Positions 1-11,423 of a DNA stretch of 64,000 bases are shown piece by piece. Position numbers and translations under genes: made by a program. Below the pieces are notes generated by a model, which saw only the letters and a list, made by a program, of their open reading frames with translations, was not told where the DNA came from and ran no database searches. Each line of letters opens with the position of its first letter. Position 1 is the first letter of the stretch. The stretch lies in contig OU964934.1 of assembly GCA_918807975.1 (NCBI GenBank), forward strand, positions 6,138,001 to 6,202,000. Reading direction: 5' to 3'. This DNA is from Aplidium turbinatum. Taxonomy: Eukaryota > Chordata > Ascidiacea > Aplousobranchia > Polyclinidae.

Positions 1-1124
1 TATAATAAGAAAAAAAACGATGTTTTTTAACATTGTATTGTCATACGAAGAGCTAGTTCTGTAAGTAAACTAATACTACTGTAAGCCTTGACTGATGGGG
101 TGTGAGAATCAGATAAAGAAAAATAAACATTGTTCAAACCTGAGGAAACAATCAACCGAATTCAGGATGTCATTGAAGTGCGTTAAGGGGTGTTCAGTGA
201 TAAACCAATAACACCTAGCAAACTGAAAGATACAACACGCCACCACAAAAACAAAGCTATGCGCATCAGGCATCATCCAACAGAGGTAAAAAACATTGTT
301 TTAGATATGAAAAAAACATATTGGCCTATAACAAAACTTTATAGAATCAAGACCACATGCTGGAATTCAAGAAATAGAGATAAGATATATTGGTTCCATT
401 ACACTTGCTGAGGCATTTAACCGTTGTTGCAATCGTCTGGTGTTTTGAGAGATTGTTTTTCTTTGCACTGACATTGGACAATGTCCAGGACTTTTTATGT
501 GTCTGCTGGGACACATAACACCCTAAACCAGACATTCTCTCCTTCCTTTGCAGTGATTCAACATCAGAGCATGCAAGTGCAACACCAACGTAATTCCCTC
601 TTCCCTTTTATTAGCCACATCAAACTCCCCATAACATGGGTTCACACTAATTAATGCCACAGATTGGACATTTAAAATAAACTTTTAGTGAGTAGGTGTT
701 CAACTGTTCAATGTTCATCAGCTCCCAGCAGCTTACATCATACTTTTTTTTTTGCCAGCAAGTGAAAACTTAATAAACAAGGACATTAAGGCCAAGTTGA
801 GAAAGCGATTGCCAGTCAACAAGTTATTAATATCAAACGATAAAAACATATTTTTTAATGGGGTGATGCAGATGAGGCAGTGATACCAGTACCACACAGC
901 TATGAGTTGTTTAGCCAATCCAAAAATTGCAAACATCATTGCAAAACCATAACATTATTACAAAATGTTATAAAATCTATCTAATTGCAGTGACACTAAT
1001 TGTTGCAATATCAGTAAACTAACCAAATATATTCAAACACATAAGTTATATGTACCTGAATTTCCAGATTTTTTTGGAAAACCAAAGCCTACAATTTTCT
1101 ATAAAAAGTTGTAAATTTTCTTAC
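1..1124. other. no gene recognised; probable receptor intron
   Basis: This lies downstream of the last visible receptor exon on the minus strand. The second half of the third Ig domain should follow, but no matching exon with a Cys-containing strand was found here, so it is probably outside the window. The sequence is AT-rich with only short chance ORFs. Confidence 0.5.
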
Positions 1125-1275
1125 CTAAATTCAATTTCTGCTGTATTTTTAAACCACTTGATAGGCTTCTCAATACGACCAGAAATAGCACATTCAAAGA
1201 ATACATTGGTACCAACAACTGCAGAGGTTGAAGATGGCACAGCCAAAAATTGATGTTCTTTGACGGCTGAAGATT
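1125..1275 (-). CDS. DCC/neogenin-like netrin receptor, exon with first half of Ig domain 3
   Basis: This exon encodes the start of a third immunoglobulin domain, with the first Ig cysteine in FFECAISG and the core tryptophan in IKWFKN. It begins after an acceptor ending TTGCCCAG and ends at a GTAAGA donor, so it enters in phase 1 and leaves in phase 2, splitting the Ig domain after the WFK strand. The text aligns by eye with DCC Ig3, including a similar VIQLR-like end. The second cysteine and the rest of the domain are not in the window. Calling the family DCC/neogenin rather than protogenin rests on the two exons before it. Confidence 0.75.
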
Positions 1276-1620
1276 CTGGGCAATTAAAAACAAAAAAGTT
1301 GAAGTAACCCAAGCAACTTATACAATGAAATAGTTTGTTAACCAACAATATAGAAAAGAATCATACAAGAAAATAAGTAATCAAGCAGCAATCCAATTAA
1401 GACAAAAGGAAATAAAAACGTTCTGCTATAAAGCAAGATGCCTTAAAACATCATATAACCAAGACAAAAAGTGTAAATGGTAATCACTAAAATAAAAAAA
1501 AGGGCAACCGCATAGCCTAGAAGTGAGAGCTGTGGTAAGGTAAGACCGACAGAAAGACTGGCTTTCTTGTCTTTCCATCCACTTAATCTTCAACTAACTA
1601 GACCACTAAAATATTCTCAC

Positions 1621-2004
1621 CTGATGTAACAGTGAGGGTGAAGGAATTTGATGGTCTTGTTCTTACAGGATTTTGACCAGTGCAGTGATACTCTCCACTG
1701 TCACCTAATGACAATCTAGATATCTCTAACACTCCATTGGGCAAAACAGCAGTTAAATCGATCGCAGTAGAAGGATTGTTGGTATCTGAGATTAGCATGC
1801 TTTCTGGATTGAGTGGGTTTTTGTTGGATAATTTTGACTTTGAAACAAGCCGGTAATATGCTGCATTACTTCCAATTACTCTCCTGTCTTTATACCAAGT
1901 TATTATGGGGGAAGGGTCAGCTCTAGTAAAAGTGCAGTTGAAACGAACACATGAACCCACAGATGCTGAAGTAGACATCAACTGCATTGGACTTCGGTTG
2001 AATA
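1621..2004 (-). CDS. DCC/neogenin-like netrin receptor, Ig domain 2 exon
   Basis: This 384-nt exon encodes one complete extracellular Ig domain. The first cysteine is in VRFNCTF, the core tryptophan in ITWYKD, and the second cysteine in DSGEYHC. The stretch LPNGVLEISRL before it closely resembles DCC Ig2. It follows an acceptor ending TTATTGCAG and ends at a GTGAGA donor, phase 1 at both sides, the usual symmetric Ig exon. In this family the ectodomain binds netrin or repulsive guidance molecules and the cytoplasmic tail steers axons and migrating cells. The fibronectin, membrane and P1-P3 parts would lie left of the window. Protogenin is the main alternative. Confidence 0.8.
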
Positions 2005-2587
2005 CTGCAATAACACACAAATTATACAGTTCAAAAACATAAGAACGATCCAGAAAATTTATAAACTATACGGTACGGTACCCAATCTATATGTATCACA
2101 GCAAAATGCAACCAATGATAACAAAACTAGAATATTTTCCTGCAAGCCTCAGCAGCAACCAGTTCTAAAGTTCCTTCTGTTGGAACTTAGGAAAAAGAAT
2201 TCAAACTAAGGTTACCGGTCACTGGTGTTTTCATATAACTTATTTAATCCATAGAGAAGTGTTACTCATGTAAAGCCTCATAAAAAGCACACAATTAGAA
2301 ATGTTGTCAATTCCTGCCACTTCCAATGTGACAAAAACCTAATGAGATGCTTCATAAGAATAAATTTTATATACAAACAGATGAATTTTTATGTCAAACC
2401 ATAATAATACAACACCAGTTGGTTTTAAAATATTATTTCCACTTACAACCTTTACTAATGCATGCTTCAACACACTCACAATAATAATATACAGAAACCA
2501 ATGTATGCTTTTGCTGCAATAGCAGTATATCGGTGTGGTGCAATGACTAAGTTAACAAATAGCACATAAAATAATCAAAAATCATAC

Positions 2588-2974
2588 CTGCAACTTTTAC
2601 TTTAGCTTTGAGACTTCTTAAAATTTTTAATCTATATTTCACTTGGCACATGTACTGGCCAGTGTCACTGTAGCCATCTGTATTATGCATAGCTTTGGAA
2701 ATGTATAGACTTCCATTTTTTAATAAAGTTCTTTTTGTAAATACCCCACCCAGTGTTAACTTAATGTTGTCTTTAAACCATGTCACATCCCCAGGAATGG
2801 ATGTATTCAGTGGAACATTGTTCGATGAGAAGACTCCAATTTCACAGTTTAATATTATTGGTTGTGCTTTGACTGCCACAGTGTCTTGCGGTTGATAATA
2901 AAAGTCTATGTATGATCGATTTAATGACAATGATGATGATGAATCTTCAGACAACAGCGGTGGCAGAGAAGCAG
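2588..2974 (-). CDS. DCC/neogenin-like netrin receptor, Ig domain 1 exon
   Basis: This 387-nt exon encodes the most N-terminal Ig domain. FYYQPQDTVAVKAQPIILNC matches the DCC/neogenin pattern of EP-D-(T/A)-V followed by a strand with the first cysteine. The tryptophan is in VTWFKD, NGSLYIS is the typical E-strand, and the second cysteine is in GQYMCQV. Splice sites are TTTTCAG before and GTATGA after, phase 1 on both sides. The three exons lie in order on the minus strand with introns of 583 and 345 nt. The signal-peptide exon should lie at a higher coordinate and was not identified. The gene is recognised by family, not by a unique ortholog. Confidence 0.8.
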
Positions 2975-4203
2975 CTGAAAACATAAATAAACAAAGTGAG
3001 AGCTATGACGTATATGTTGCAAGAATGTATGTGAATAATAACCATATAGGTTGCAAATTTTAAGTGTGAAAAATGACATAGGATAGTTTTTAAAAAATAT
3101 TTTTTGCACAATGAACTCTGTGTAAAATACAAATTTAACCAATAACAGATCAATTTAACTCGCCAAAAACTTTGGAAGAAAGGCTTAAAATTCTGTCATA
3201 ATGCAGTTTAATTAAAGGTTTGGCTTAAAGTTGATTCAAGTATGAAGTATATACAAATGATAAGAAATGTTTAATGAACTCCTCTAAAATTATTGCTGGT
3301 CTTCTGCTAGAAGAATATGTATATTGCATAGCCTACAACTTTTTCTGCACTAGGTCTATTGATGATACTTACCTAGTTTTAACAAGCAAACAAAAACAAA
3401 CTGGAAACCAAACATTGGACAAAATATGGGGTTTTTCATGATAATAATTTATAAAGAGTTGGTTAGCACATTTTTTATAACATACAACTTTTTAAGCATT
3501 GTTTGAACTACTACAGTCTAAAAACATCTTTTCTTTATGCTTAAACCTGTTAACAAAACATAAAACAGCACATAAAACAATTTTAATTTGGTAGCAAGTC
3601 CACACCAGCATTTATCCCTACAAAATGGCTTACAAGCACAATAGTGTTGGACTGTTGGCACTCTACTTTCCAAAGCAAGCTCATCACATCATTTTTAAGA
3701 TATCAGCAACATGCAATATATTCTCATACTGACCAAAAAAGAAATAAGCTAGTTTTAATGAAATAATCATTTCACCTTGTACAATTTAATGCTGATAAAA
3801 GAGCCAAAAAATATAAAAACAAATTTCAACAACATTATGTAATATAACTTCGTCAAAAAATAGTGCAACAACAAGAGCTGCACTGATAGCTAAGCCAATA
3901 ATAAAAGAAGGCAGATCAATTGTTTATTTATCACAAAACAAAACACAAAAGGGACATAAAACAAGCAGATGTGAAAAAGCACAAGGGCAAGGTATCCAGC
4001 CTAAAGTTTTTCAAGTTTTTTTGGCAACATTACTAATACAAAAAACTAATAGCCCAACTCACTCACAGTACCATTAGAATGCCTTTTTGGAAGTTTTTTG
4101 GCATTTCTCTTTAGAACAGCGTACTGTTCATTATAATGAGAGAAATCAAGGGTTATAGTCGAAGGAACGCCTCTCCACAATCGACAACATGTTTTCATGT
4201 GTC
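2975..4203. other. presumed receptor 5' intron; no gene seen
   Basis: The sequence is AT-rich with stop codons in all frames. A possible short exon on the minus strand near 4085-4120, ending in GTGAGT, was considered but gives too little protein to support. Confidence 0.4.
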
Positions 4204-4326
4204 TTAGGGTGAAACTACTTTACCTTTGCTTTACTGTTCACACACTTCAACCCATGTGTCTTGGTCAATTCCTGTCTATAACATCATGGTATTTTTTACC
4301 AAGGCAGAGACTTGTATACTAGCTCC
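4204..4326. mobile_element. diverged MITE copy related to 6767-6940
   Basis: The stretch GGGTGAAACTACTTTACC and about 70 bases after it recur at 6832-6900. The right part (ACTTGTATACTAGCTC) matches the right inverted end of that element. The left inverted arm is missing. Confidence 0.6.
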
Positions 4327-4382
4327 GAAGTCTGAATATAAAGGAAAAATACACTGTAAAGGGAAAAAGATTGATCATGAGA

Positions 4383-5568
4383 ACCTTTATCCTTGGACTG
4401 AGAAAGCTTCTTTGTATCCTTAATCCCTAGGGTTTTGCATAGGCCTACTTGATTGGTTTGATCTTTATCCTCGGACTGGGAAAGCTTCTTTGAGAGCTCA
4501 ATCCTGGCAGTTTCACATACTTGTAAAGGCTTTGAACCACTGAAGCAGGATTGCAGACCTAGTCACCAAGATTGACAGAGTGAAGTTTGCAATATTTGTT
4601 GAAGTGTTGTTGCCGAGAAACTATTCCATGCACTACGCCAGGCCTACTCAGGTACCTCTAAATGCCCATTGTCAGTGTTGCAAGATGTTTTTCACTAATA
4701 TAGTATATATTCTACAGAAGTCGATTGAAATAAAAGGAAATCAAAGGAATCAACAATTGATATCAAAACCTGCAACTGCTAAAAAATTTTCGCAGCTGAA
4801 AAACCAAACTAGCCCAGTTGGAGGGCAAAACTTGTGAATCTAGCAACCCTTGAAAATTAACAGGCATTGTTGAGCATTGCCAGGCTATGTTGGCTTTTTC
4901 AGAAATTGGCAGACATTTGAAATGGTTATCGAACCAAAATCCTAATCCCCACCCCAATCGTAACTCAAACTGTAATTGACAAAACTGGTCCAAATTGAAC
5001 TGGCAACCCTGAGAATGCCGAAAATGCCAGAAAAAAGGCGACAATGCCTGACAATGGGTATTTAGAGGTACTGTGCGGTACTCAGCTAGCCGACTGCTGT
5101 CTGAATTCGGACCTTCTGGGTGTTGATGGTAAACCTTGGGCTTCTGGAAGAATAACCTCATTGTCATGTTTCAGTGCCTCTTTCAACAGATATCTAGGTA
5201 TTGGGAAGAAGGAAATTTTCCTGTGATTATCCTAGTCTAGTAGCTTGGGGGCTTTGTCCCCCAGATCCCCAACACTTTGCCGAAAATTCAAGTCGAGGTA
5301 CATTTTACCTAAAACAAATGGTTCGGTACTAGTACTGATAACTCAACTTTCATGGTTGCGTATGAAATAACTCATTCATTGGACCGCTAAAAACATTCAA
5401 CTTGTCAAACTGAACTTTTGTTACCATTAGTTGGGTAGCCCTGCACTAGGTGCTTCTGAATGGAGAACAGTCTTGAAATGCATTGCTCAAGCGCACACCC
5501 TGAGAGCCGAATAAGCGCCACTTGATCATGAGTCAAGCGCATAACCATTGAGCTAATGGGGAGGCGCT
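4383..5568 (-). mobile_element. tRNA-derived SINE, split by an 0.8-kb insertion
   Basis: Read on the minus strand, the head at 5568-5490 is tRNA-like, with an A-box-like TTAGCTCAATGG. The body continues to a tail near 4455 ending in an AAAGAT-like sequence. A partial second tail lies at 4383-4450. The SINE is interrupted: 4636-5442 is foreign and flanked by GCACTA on both sides (4630-4635 and 5443-5448). Joining the flanks restores the sequence seen uninterrupted in the copies at 10020-10340 and 40290-40578. Confidence 0.85.
4636..5442. mobile_element. 807-bp unclassified insertion inside the SINE
   Basis: It is bounded by 6-bp direct repeats GCACTA. Inside, the segment near 4645-4678 is an inverted copy of 5044-5085 (both carry AATGSSCATTGTCAG-like text next to CTCTAAATGCCC). 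A hairpin of G and C runs lies at 5249-5270. No transposase was seen. The family is unknown. Confidence 0.65.
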
Positions 5569-5584
5569 TCTAAAGACTTGGGCT

Positions 5585-5812
5585 TACTGAGTTACTGACA
5601 CAAGCCTGATTACCCAAACTGACAGAAAGGAGTTTCCTCTTGGTTAAAGTGCTGTTGCTGTCAGTGAATAATTCTATCTACAAGGTGCTGCTTAATGCAG
5701 AGCTGTCCTTAAAATGAGTTACTCAACCGCACACCCAGAGATTCGAACCAGCGGTGCTTGATTCTTGCACAAAGTCAGGCGTGCAACCAACTAAGCTACG
5801 GTATCGGAGCGA
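5585..5812 (-). mobile_element. tRNA-derived SINE
   Basis: On the minus strand the head reads CTCCGATACCGTAGCTTAGT with an A box, and GGTTCGAATCTC is a good B box. A body related to the neighbouring SINE follows. It lies directly beside the previous SINE in the same orientation. Confidence 0.8.
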
Positions 5813-6756
5813 ACGCAATTGTTAGGAAAGGTTGTCTGCAATCGGTTTAACCAAATCATTACAAAATATATTTTTGCGTTGTGTTTACATTATTCAACTG
5901 AAAATTGATCAACCTCTGGTAGTAACCAGCAGAAATAAAGTTTTCCTTCACTTCCTTGCCTTCTCTTGCGCTTGCAAGACTTTGACTGAGACTGAATGGC
6001 TGATTTGCGATATCCTTTATTTCGAGAGAATAATAGGAAGGAAGGAAAAGTTGTTTTCATGGATTGGACAAAATATACGGAAAGATGTATCTCGAAACGG
6101 GATACGAAGCCTCATCCGTTTTTTTCCTTATCCACACACTAGAAGGGTTGGTTTCAGGATACTTCCTTTTAGTGATTATTTTATTTTTTATTTATTTATT
6201 TGCATCAGGCACAAAAGAGACAGGCCCATATTCATAAACACAAAACAAGTAAGCTAGCGTGCAGCGTGTCTGCAAGTGAGAAGTAACCAAAAGATTGTTG
6301 CTGTGGTACTTCAATTTGAAGAAGTTAAAGGAAATAATGTGTTAACTATACAAATTTGATAAAGTGCTTTTAAGAAGTACGTGAGCCCAAGGCAGGCTTA
6401 TAGTTTTTGTTGGTTTTGGACTTTGCTAAAGCAAGTTATAATGTCTGCATTGAATCTATGGCCACCTTTTGCTTATGGACTGTAGTCATCACTAGTAAAG
6501 CCTAACACGTTAATTTGGTGTGGGATACGGTATATTACATAGATATCAACTGTGGCAACAATTTGTTGGTTTGACTATTGCACGTCAAACCAGTAACACA
6601 GTTTAGCAGTGGAGACTATTTTCAAACTTTTCTTTAGTCTTATAGTCTGCTCTATATTTTAGTCAGTCAGTGACAATAGTCAATTAGTTTATAATAATGA
6701 TGACATTGAAGGTATGTTGGTATTTCTTAAACCTTAGATATCATGTAATAAATATT
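5813..6756. other. no gene recognised
   Basis: A 141-codon open frame at 5832-6257 starts at a non-ATG codon, shows no domain and includes simple TTTATTTA sequence. It is not supported as a gene. Confidence 0.4.
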
Positions 6757-6949
6757 CATTTGTTCGGAGCTGGTATACAAGTTCCTCCCTTGGTCACTCA
6801 TGACAAAGACAGGACTCGACCAAACATATAGGGTGAAACTACTTTACCTTTGCTTTACTGTTCACACACTTCAATCCACATGTTTTGGTCAATTCCTCTT
6901 TGTCATGAGTTACCAAGGGGGAGGACTTGTATACCAGCTCCATTTGTTC
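6757..6949. mobile_element. 174-bp MITE with 43-bp inverted ends and 9-bp TSD
   Basis: The element at 6767-6940 has inverted ends of about 43 bp starting GAGCTGGTATACAAG. They are nearly identical, with about 86 bp between them. CATTTGTTC flanks it on both sides (6757-6765 and 6941-6949). A 9-bp TSD is typical of Mutator-like elements, but the class is inferred. A 50-codon open stretch on the minus strand to its right (to 7087) could be an exon it entered, but is unsupported. Confidence 0.8.
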
Positions 6950-7219
6950 AAATAAAGCAGAAATCCAGTTATTAGCAGAATGAAAACTAAGTGGATTACC
7001 CATATACTTTTTGATTGTTTTACTTATGTAAAATCTGTCACCTGTCTCAAATAAAACAGCTTTTATACCAGAAAATGCTTCACACATAAAACCTAGGCAA
7101 GGTAGCCTATTGATGTCATAGGTAATTCTGCAGTTTTAACATACCGTACTAATCATTTTTATACCTTTAGTAGTATTTATAAGTTATAACTATATAATGC
7201 ATTTGACCAATAATTCTTA

Positions 7220-8925
7220 AAATGGTTAACACTTGCTATGTACCCGGATGTACAACTGTATATAAATCAAGTAGCAAAGTTAAAATTTCTCTGTTCAAAT
7301 TTCCCAATGATGTTGAACTGTGGAAAAATGGGTGCGAGCAATACCACAAAAAAATTGGAAGTTGAATGATTGTCACAGAGAATGCAATCTGAGTATTGCT
7401 TTGATATTCCAACTTCTGGCTTTGAACACATTTTGGAACACTCATGCAAGCCATGTTTTTCTGACACGTGCTCTCAGTAAGTCAAAACGTATGCTTACAG
7501 TATTTGTTTGTTAATCGAAAACTAAAATTTTGACTTGTGCAGATAAAGTTGATTTATCACATATATATATCTTGGTTAAATATAATACACAAACCGTTTT
7601 ATCGCATGAGATTCTTGAATACCAAACCATAACATAATTGGATAATCGCATGTACGGTATCATAAAAAAATTGACAATTGGACTATGCAATTATCCGGTT
7701 TTGTCTGTATTTTATATTGTAATCTAATATGCTTGTTTGCAATGTAAAGAAAGATGCTTGCTTATCAATTTTGCATGACTGTCATTTACATTAACTTCAG
7801 TGTTCTTGAAAGTTACAATGTATTAACTCTTAAACATATGACACATTTTGAGGCATTTTTCATGAATCAACTAGTCAAGGATTGGAATTTTATGCTGAGG
7901 ATCATCCATCTTTTCTTGAAACCGCTCGATTTATCAAAAGGGTGGAGAATTTGTGGCAAGTGATGTCTGTGAAACATCCGTTTAAAGGTTAGAGCAACTT
8001 CACATAAATATTAACATTTTGCTGCAAGGCACACATGAAGAAGTATATTTGTTTATTCTTAATTGTATAATTATTTGTGGAAACTGAAGCTTTCTGGCAT
8101 GTTACCTCCAAAATTTGTATGACTGATTACAAAGAAAAAATATACATATTAGAACACATTATCTTCATAACGTACTGTCATTACCCAAAGATTATGCTTA
8201 TGCCGAAATTAGTTGAAGCTTCTTAGATAGATATTACATTTACTGAATGTTTCAGGTAATAAAATACGAGATGATGCTGTCTTTACTTCAACAAGAAGCT
8301 TTGCTAGCTGGAGCCAAATTGTCATCCTTAAATTTCCCAGCAATTACAGCAACAAAAGTTGCATTGTCAGTAACTTGGCTGGTTGGTTTTTTTAGGATTG
8401 TGACTTTAGATGACCTATCCACATCTGACATAAATGTGGCATACTATGTTGCTGGATATATTGACAGAAGCATTTGTCGTCGTAGGAAATGTAATGCTTG
8501 CAAGGAACTTCTTGTTTCCAGTCAAGATGACACTTTAGTGGAAAAAAGCAACGAGTATTGCAAGCTTCTTGCTTTAGCTGATCGTGGTGGTTTGTCCAAG
8601 CCAACAGAACTATGTTTTATTGTAACCTCTCTTGCAGTGCACCATTATTATGCTGTGTTATCAGAGTGGGAAATTAAAAGGAGACTGTTCACTATTGGGA
8701 ATCAACGTAATATTTTTGTTTCCGCTCTCACAGAGTCAGTATCTCAATTTGATCACCTTCTTGGCTCTTTAAAGTGTGATTAATCGTATCTTTAAAGTGT
8801 GATTAATCGTATTTTTAAAGTGTGATTCTGGTCATGCAAACTTTAAGATGATAGAAACTGCTTTCAATTGTTTCGCAAAGAATGAACTTAAATGTTTTGA
8901 AGACATTAAAAAAGATTTGGCTGCC
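7220..8925 (+). pseudogene. decayed THAP-domain transposase (P-element/THAP9 type)
   Basis: The ATG at 7220 opens a THAP zinc finger: MVNTCYVPGC, then KFPND near 7300, then WVRAIPQKNW and CHRECNL in another frame from about 7322, so the finger carries a frameshift. Further right, 7873-7988 encodes FYAEDHPSF and KRVENLWQVM, ending at a GTTAGA donor-like site, and 8254 has a TTTCAG acceptor. From 8247 a long frame encodes YYVAGYIDRS with CNAC, the conserved C-terminal region of P-type THAP transposases, and 8821-8915 continues with CDSGH and FAKNELKCF. P-type transposases use a THAP domain for DNA binding and an RNase-H fold with a GTP-binding insert. This copy cannot make a whole protein. No terminal repeats were found. 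Confidence 0.75.
8767..8836 (+). repeat. 23-bp unit repeated three times inside the transposase remnant
   Basis: Two exact copies of a 23-bp unit beginning TCTTTAAAGTGTGATTAATC precede a third, partial copy. The extra copies put an in-frame TAA after LGSLKCD. Without them the reading would run on into CDSGHANF. Confidence 0.85.
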
Positions 8926-9309
8926 AGTTCATCACCGAAAATTCAAAAACTATCTTGAAAAAACAAACTATAAGCAAACATTAATATATATTGAGAAGAG
9001 ATTGCTTGGTTATAGAAGAACCATATCTACATTATGTAAATGTTTACTTTTGTACATGACATTTTTTTGGTATATGAATATTGTGTATAATGCTATGGTA
9101 TGTGAAATGTATGCAACATAGCTCTATATAGACTGTGGCATATAATATGCATAGGCCTATGTCATTTTATTAAAAAATGTATAAGCGTTTTGATACATTT
9201 ATTACTTAATTAGAACGTTGTTGCCATTCTTTAGTGACAATACATTCATATGTTCAAAATTGATGGTGCTGTTCGATGTGATTGCGTATCTACTTAAACT
9301 GTGCAGTGA

Positions 9310-9353
9310 CCCTTCTAGTGTTGGCGGATAAGCGGAGTTTCGCGTCCCGTAAT
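9310..9353. mobile_element. solo terminal repeat of the 15562-15799 MITE family
   Basis: CCCTTCTAGTGTTGGCGGAT and the next 24 bases match the right inverted end of the element at 15562-15799, ending in CGCGTCCCG-TAAT. No partner end lies nearby. Confidence 0.6.
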
Positions 9354-9365
9354 ATAAAGTCCCTT

Positions 9366-9599
9366 CTCGAAACGGTAACGACTAGAACATCACACAACTA
9401 AGGCGAAAGAGAAAATTGAAAAAAAGAAAACTAATCGGGAAATAGTTAAAACATCGCAGTTCCGAGTTTTTTGGCGCTAAAATTAACTACTTTCCGTTCT
9501 CTCATTTTCGCAAACCATCATTTTTCCCGATTAGTTTTCTTTTTTCAATTTTCTCTTTCGCCTGAGTTGTGTGATGTTCTAGTCGTTACCACTCGAAAC
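9366..9599. mobile_element. 218-bp hAT-like MITE with long inverted arms and 8-bp TSD
   Basis: The element at 9374-9591 begins GGTAACGACTAGAACATCAC and ends with its reverse complement. The arms match over about 75 bp with few differences. CTCGAAAC flanks it on both sides (9366-9373 and 9592-9599). An 8-bp TSD fits the hAT group. It has no coding capacity. Confidence 0.88.
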
Positions 9600-10019
9600 T
9601 GACAACCAAGTTTCCGGCAACAAATCATAACAAAAATTGGAGATTTAGGTGTGCAACCAGGTTTTCGATTTCCTAGTGAATTTCGACGTTATGATTGTTT
9701 ATGACATGTGTATAAAGTAAAACTTCGATGATCTCTAGAGTCCATGACGTTAAATCGTCCTTGAACACCTTTCAATTGATCTGGCTACCTTCAGTTCTAT
9801 GCAAATCATCCGCAAACTTTAAAGACTTGAACCGTAATCTCTGAACGTAATATTTTTTCAAAATACGTAATTGTAGCCTACATGTGATGTTTTTGTCAAG
9901 ATTGAAACTTGTGCAAAGGTCTGCGATAAAAAATTTAAAAGTGGCAAAACAACGACCCATCAAATGGGTGTCCCGATTATAGTCGCTGAGGCTGCTCGCT
10001 GACAAACTCGTAGATTGAT
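9600..10019. other. no gene recognised
   Basis: Unique-looking sequence with short chance ORFs on the minus strand only. Confidence 0.35.
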
Positions 10020-10340
10020 TGATTGATGGATGGAATCTTTACCCTCGGACTGGGAAAGCTTCCTGAAGAGCTTAATCCTGGCTGTTTCGCATAGCCTACT
10101 TGTAGAGGCTTTGAACCACTGACGCAGACCCGGTCACCGAGATTGACAGAGTGAAGTTTCCTATTGTTAAAGTTTTGTTGCTGGGAAATTATTCCATCCA
10201 TTAGATGCCGTTGAATGGAGAGCAGTCCTCAACGTGCGTTGCTCAAGCGCACACCCCGATAGTTGAACCAGCGCCGCTTGATCTTGAAGCTTCTTCGATT
10301 TCAGAAATCACGCGCTAACCAACTGAGCTATTGGGGCGGA
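10020..10340 (-). mobile_element. tRNA-derived SINE
   Basis: A complete copy of the family seen at 4383 and 40290. The minus-strand head at about 10338 reads CCCCAATAGCTCAGTTGGTT (A box), and the tail near 10030 is AT-rich (AAAGATTCCATCC). It abuts a LINE fragment on its right. Confidence 0.85.
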
Positions 10341-10566
10341 CTGAACTTAAAGACCTGGAGCAAGTGGTTGGGGTTCATAGTGCAGCGAGAAAAAACAAGA
10401 TAGTTTTTTTGCGACGAAGCTCAGCTAGTTGGATGCCTGCAAAGATTGAGAGAGTGTTCGATGATGTAGGTCACAGGCATCCAGTCATAATAGGCAAGGC
10501 ATCATTCATGGCAGTGACAATTTTATGGCCGTGGACACTGCGACGCCAGATAGGTGCATAGTAGCC
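10341..10566 (-). mobile_element. short fragment of the 16.4-kb LINE family
   Basis: Read on the minus strand, this encodes YAPIWRRSVHGHKIV, MNDALPIMTGCL and FAGIQLAELRRK. That is the same protein segment as APAWCRSAH...DALRTVTGCL...LAGIQPAELRRK in the LINE at 16372-18230, after its RT core. An in-frame stop and frame loss show it is dead. Confidence 0.8.
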
Positions 10567-11420
10567 TATTCTAAAAGAGCCTCAGTTAGCGCAATGGTAG
10601 CAATGCGAAGGGTGTTAACAGTTCCTTAGTCAGAGCCGACCAGTTGCCTTAGCAAAGCTGTTCGTGTTGAGCTTGCTTGCGTAGTGACTTCAAATGTTGA
10701 CCGCAAAGTGAGCGATCTGTCCATGGCTACCCCCAGATAGGCTATTTAGGGTTTAGGCTAAGCAGAAAGACAGAGTCTGTCGGTGTTAATCTTGAGGTCA
10801 CGCTTCTTCGGCCATTGTGTCCGAAGTATCCCCGACCACGTCACTACAGGTAAATGAAGAAAATATGGCTACCTGATTAACTGCTGGTCAAAATCATCAC
10901 TTGCTTATCTGAGTATTGCTTTCTAACTACAACACCAATCAATAAAAAGTTTGTATTGGTTAACTGCAATGGAATTATGACCTTACACGTACAATTTTGA
11001 AATCTCGATATCACTGATAAAGTTACTTTTTCGACCTTAACTTTCTAAGAAAACTAGACATACTTGCAAACTTTATCCTGATTTGTAATGGAGCCACAAA
11101 GTTTTGGTAAACGTGATTTAACAATACTCTACTGTGACGTCAAATGCCTTATCCGAGGTATCCCGCGTCCGAACTATGCCTGGTCTCCCCCACATTTAAT
11201 GCTGTCGAATGTGATTGTCCAATCTAGTGCCGCAGCACACATACAAGAAAGGTAGATAATGCCCTTAACGACACTATGCGCACAATCACTATAGATGCCG
11301 CGTCCAACTCCTTTTACGCATCCAAAGCTTTTACGCATCGTCCTGTAGCGGCACTGTTGAGAGTAATCCGCCCACACACAGCTGCAATTAGTGCAGCAAC
11401 ATCCCGAGAACGATTGGGGG
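10567..11420. other. no gene recognised
   Basis: A tRNA-like stretch near 10586-10610 (TTAGCGCAATGGTAGC) has an A-box look but no B box. Nothing else is recognisable. Confidence 0.35.
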
Positions 11421-11423
11421 GTT

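Noticed and set aside
190-535. Short ORFs at the left edge
   Set aside because: No domain or codon pattern; the region is probably receptor intron.
733-939. A receptor exon for the rest of Ig domain 3
   Set aside because: The reading frame has no Ig cysteine or tyrosine-corner pattern and is rich in hydrophobic text from AT-rich DNA.
5832-6257. A 141-codon gene
   Set aside because: Non-ATG start, no domain, partly simple sequence and no splice or poly(A) context.
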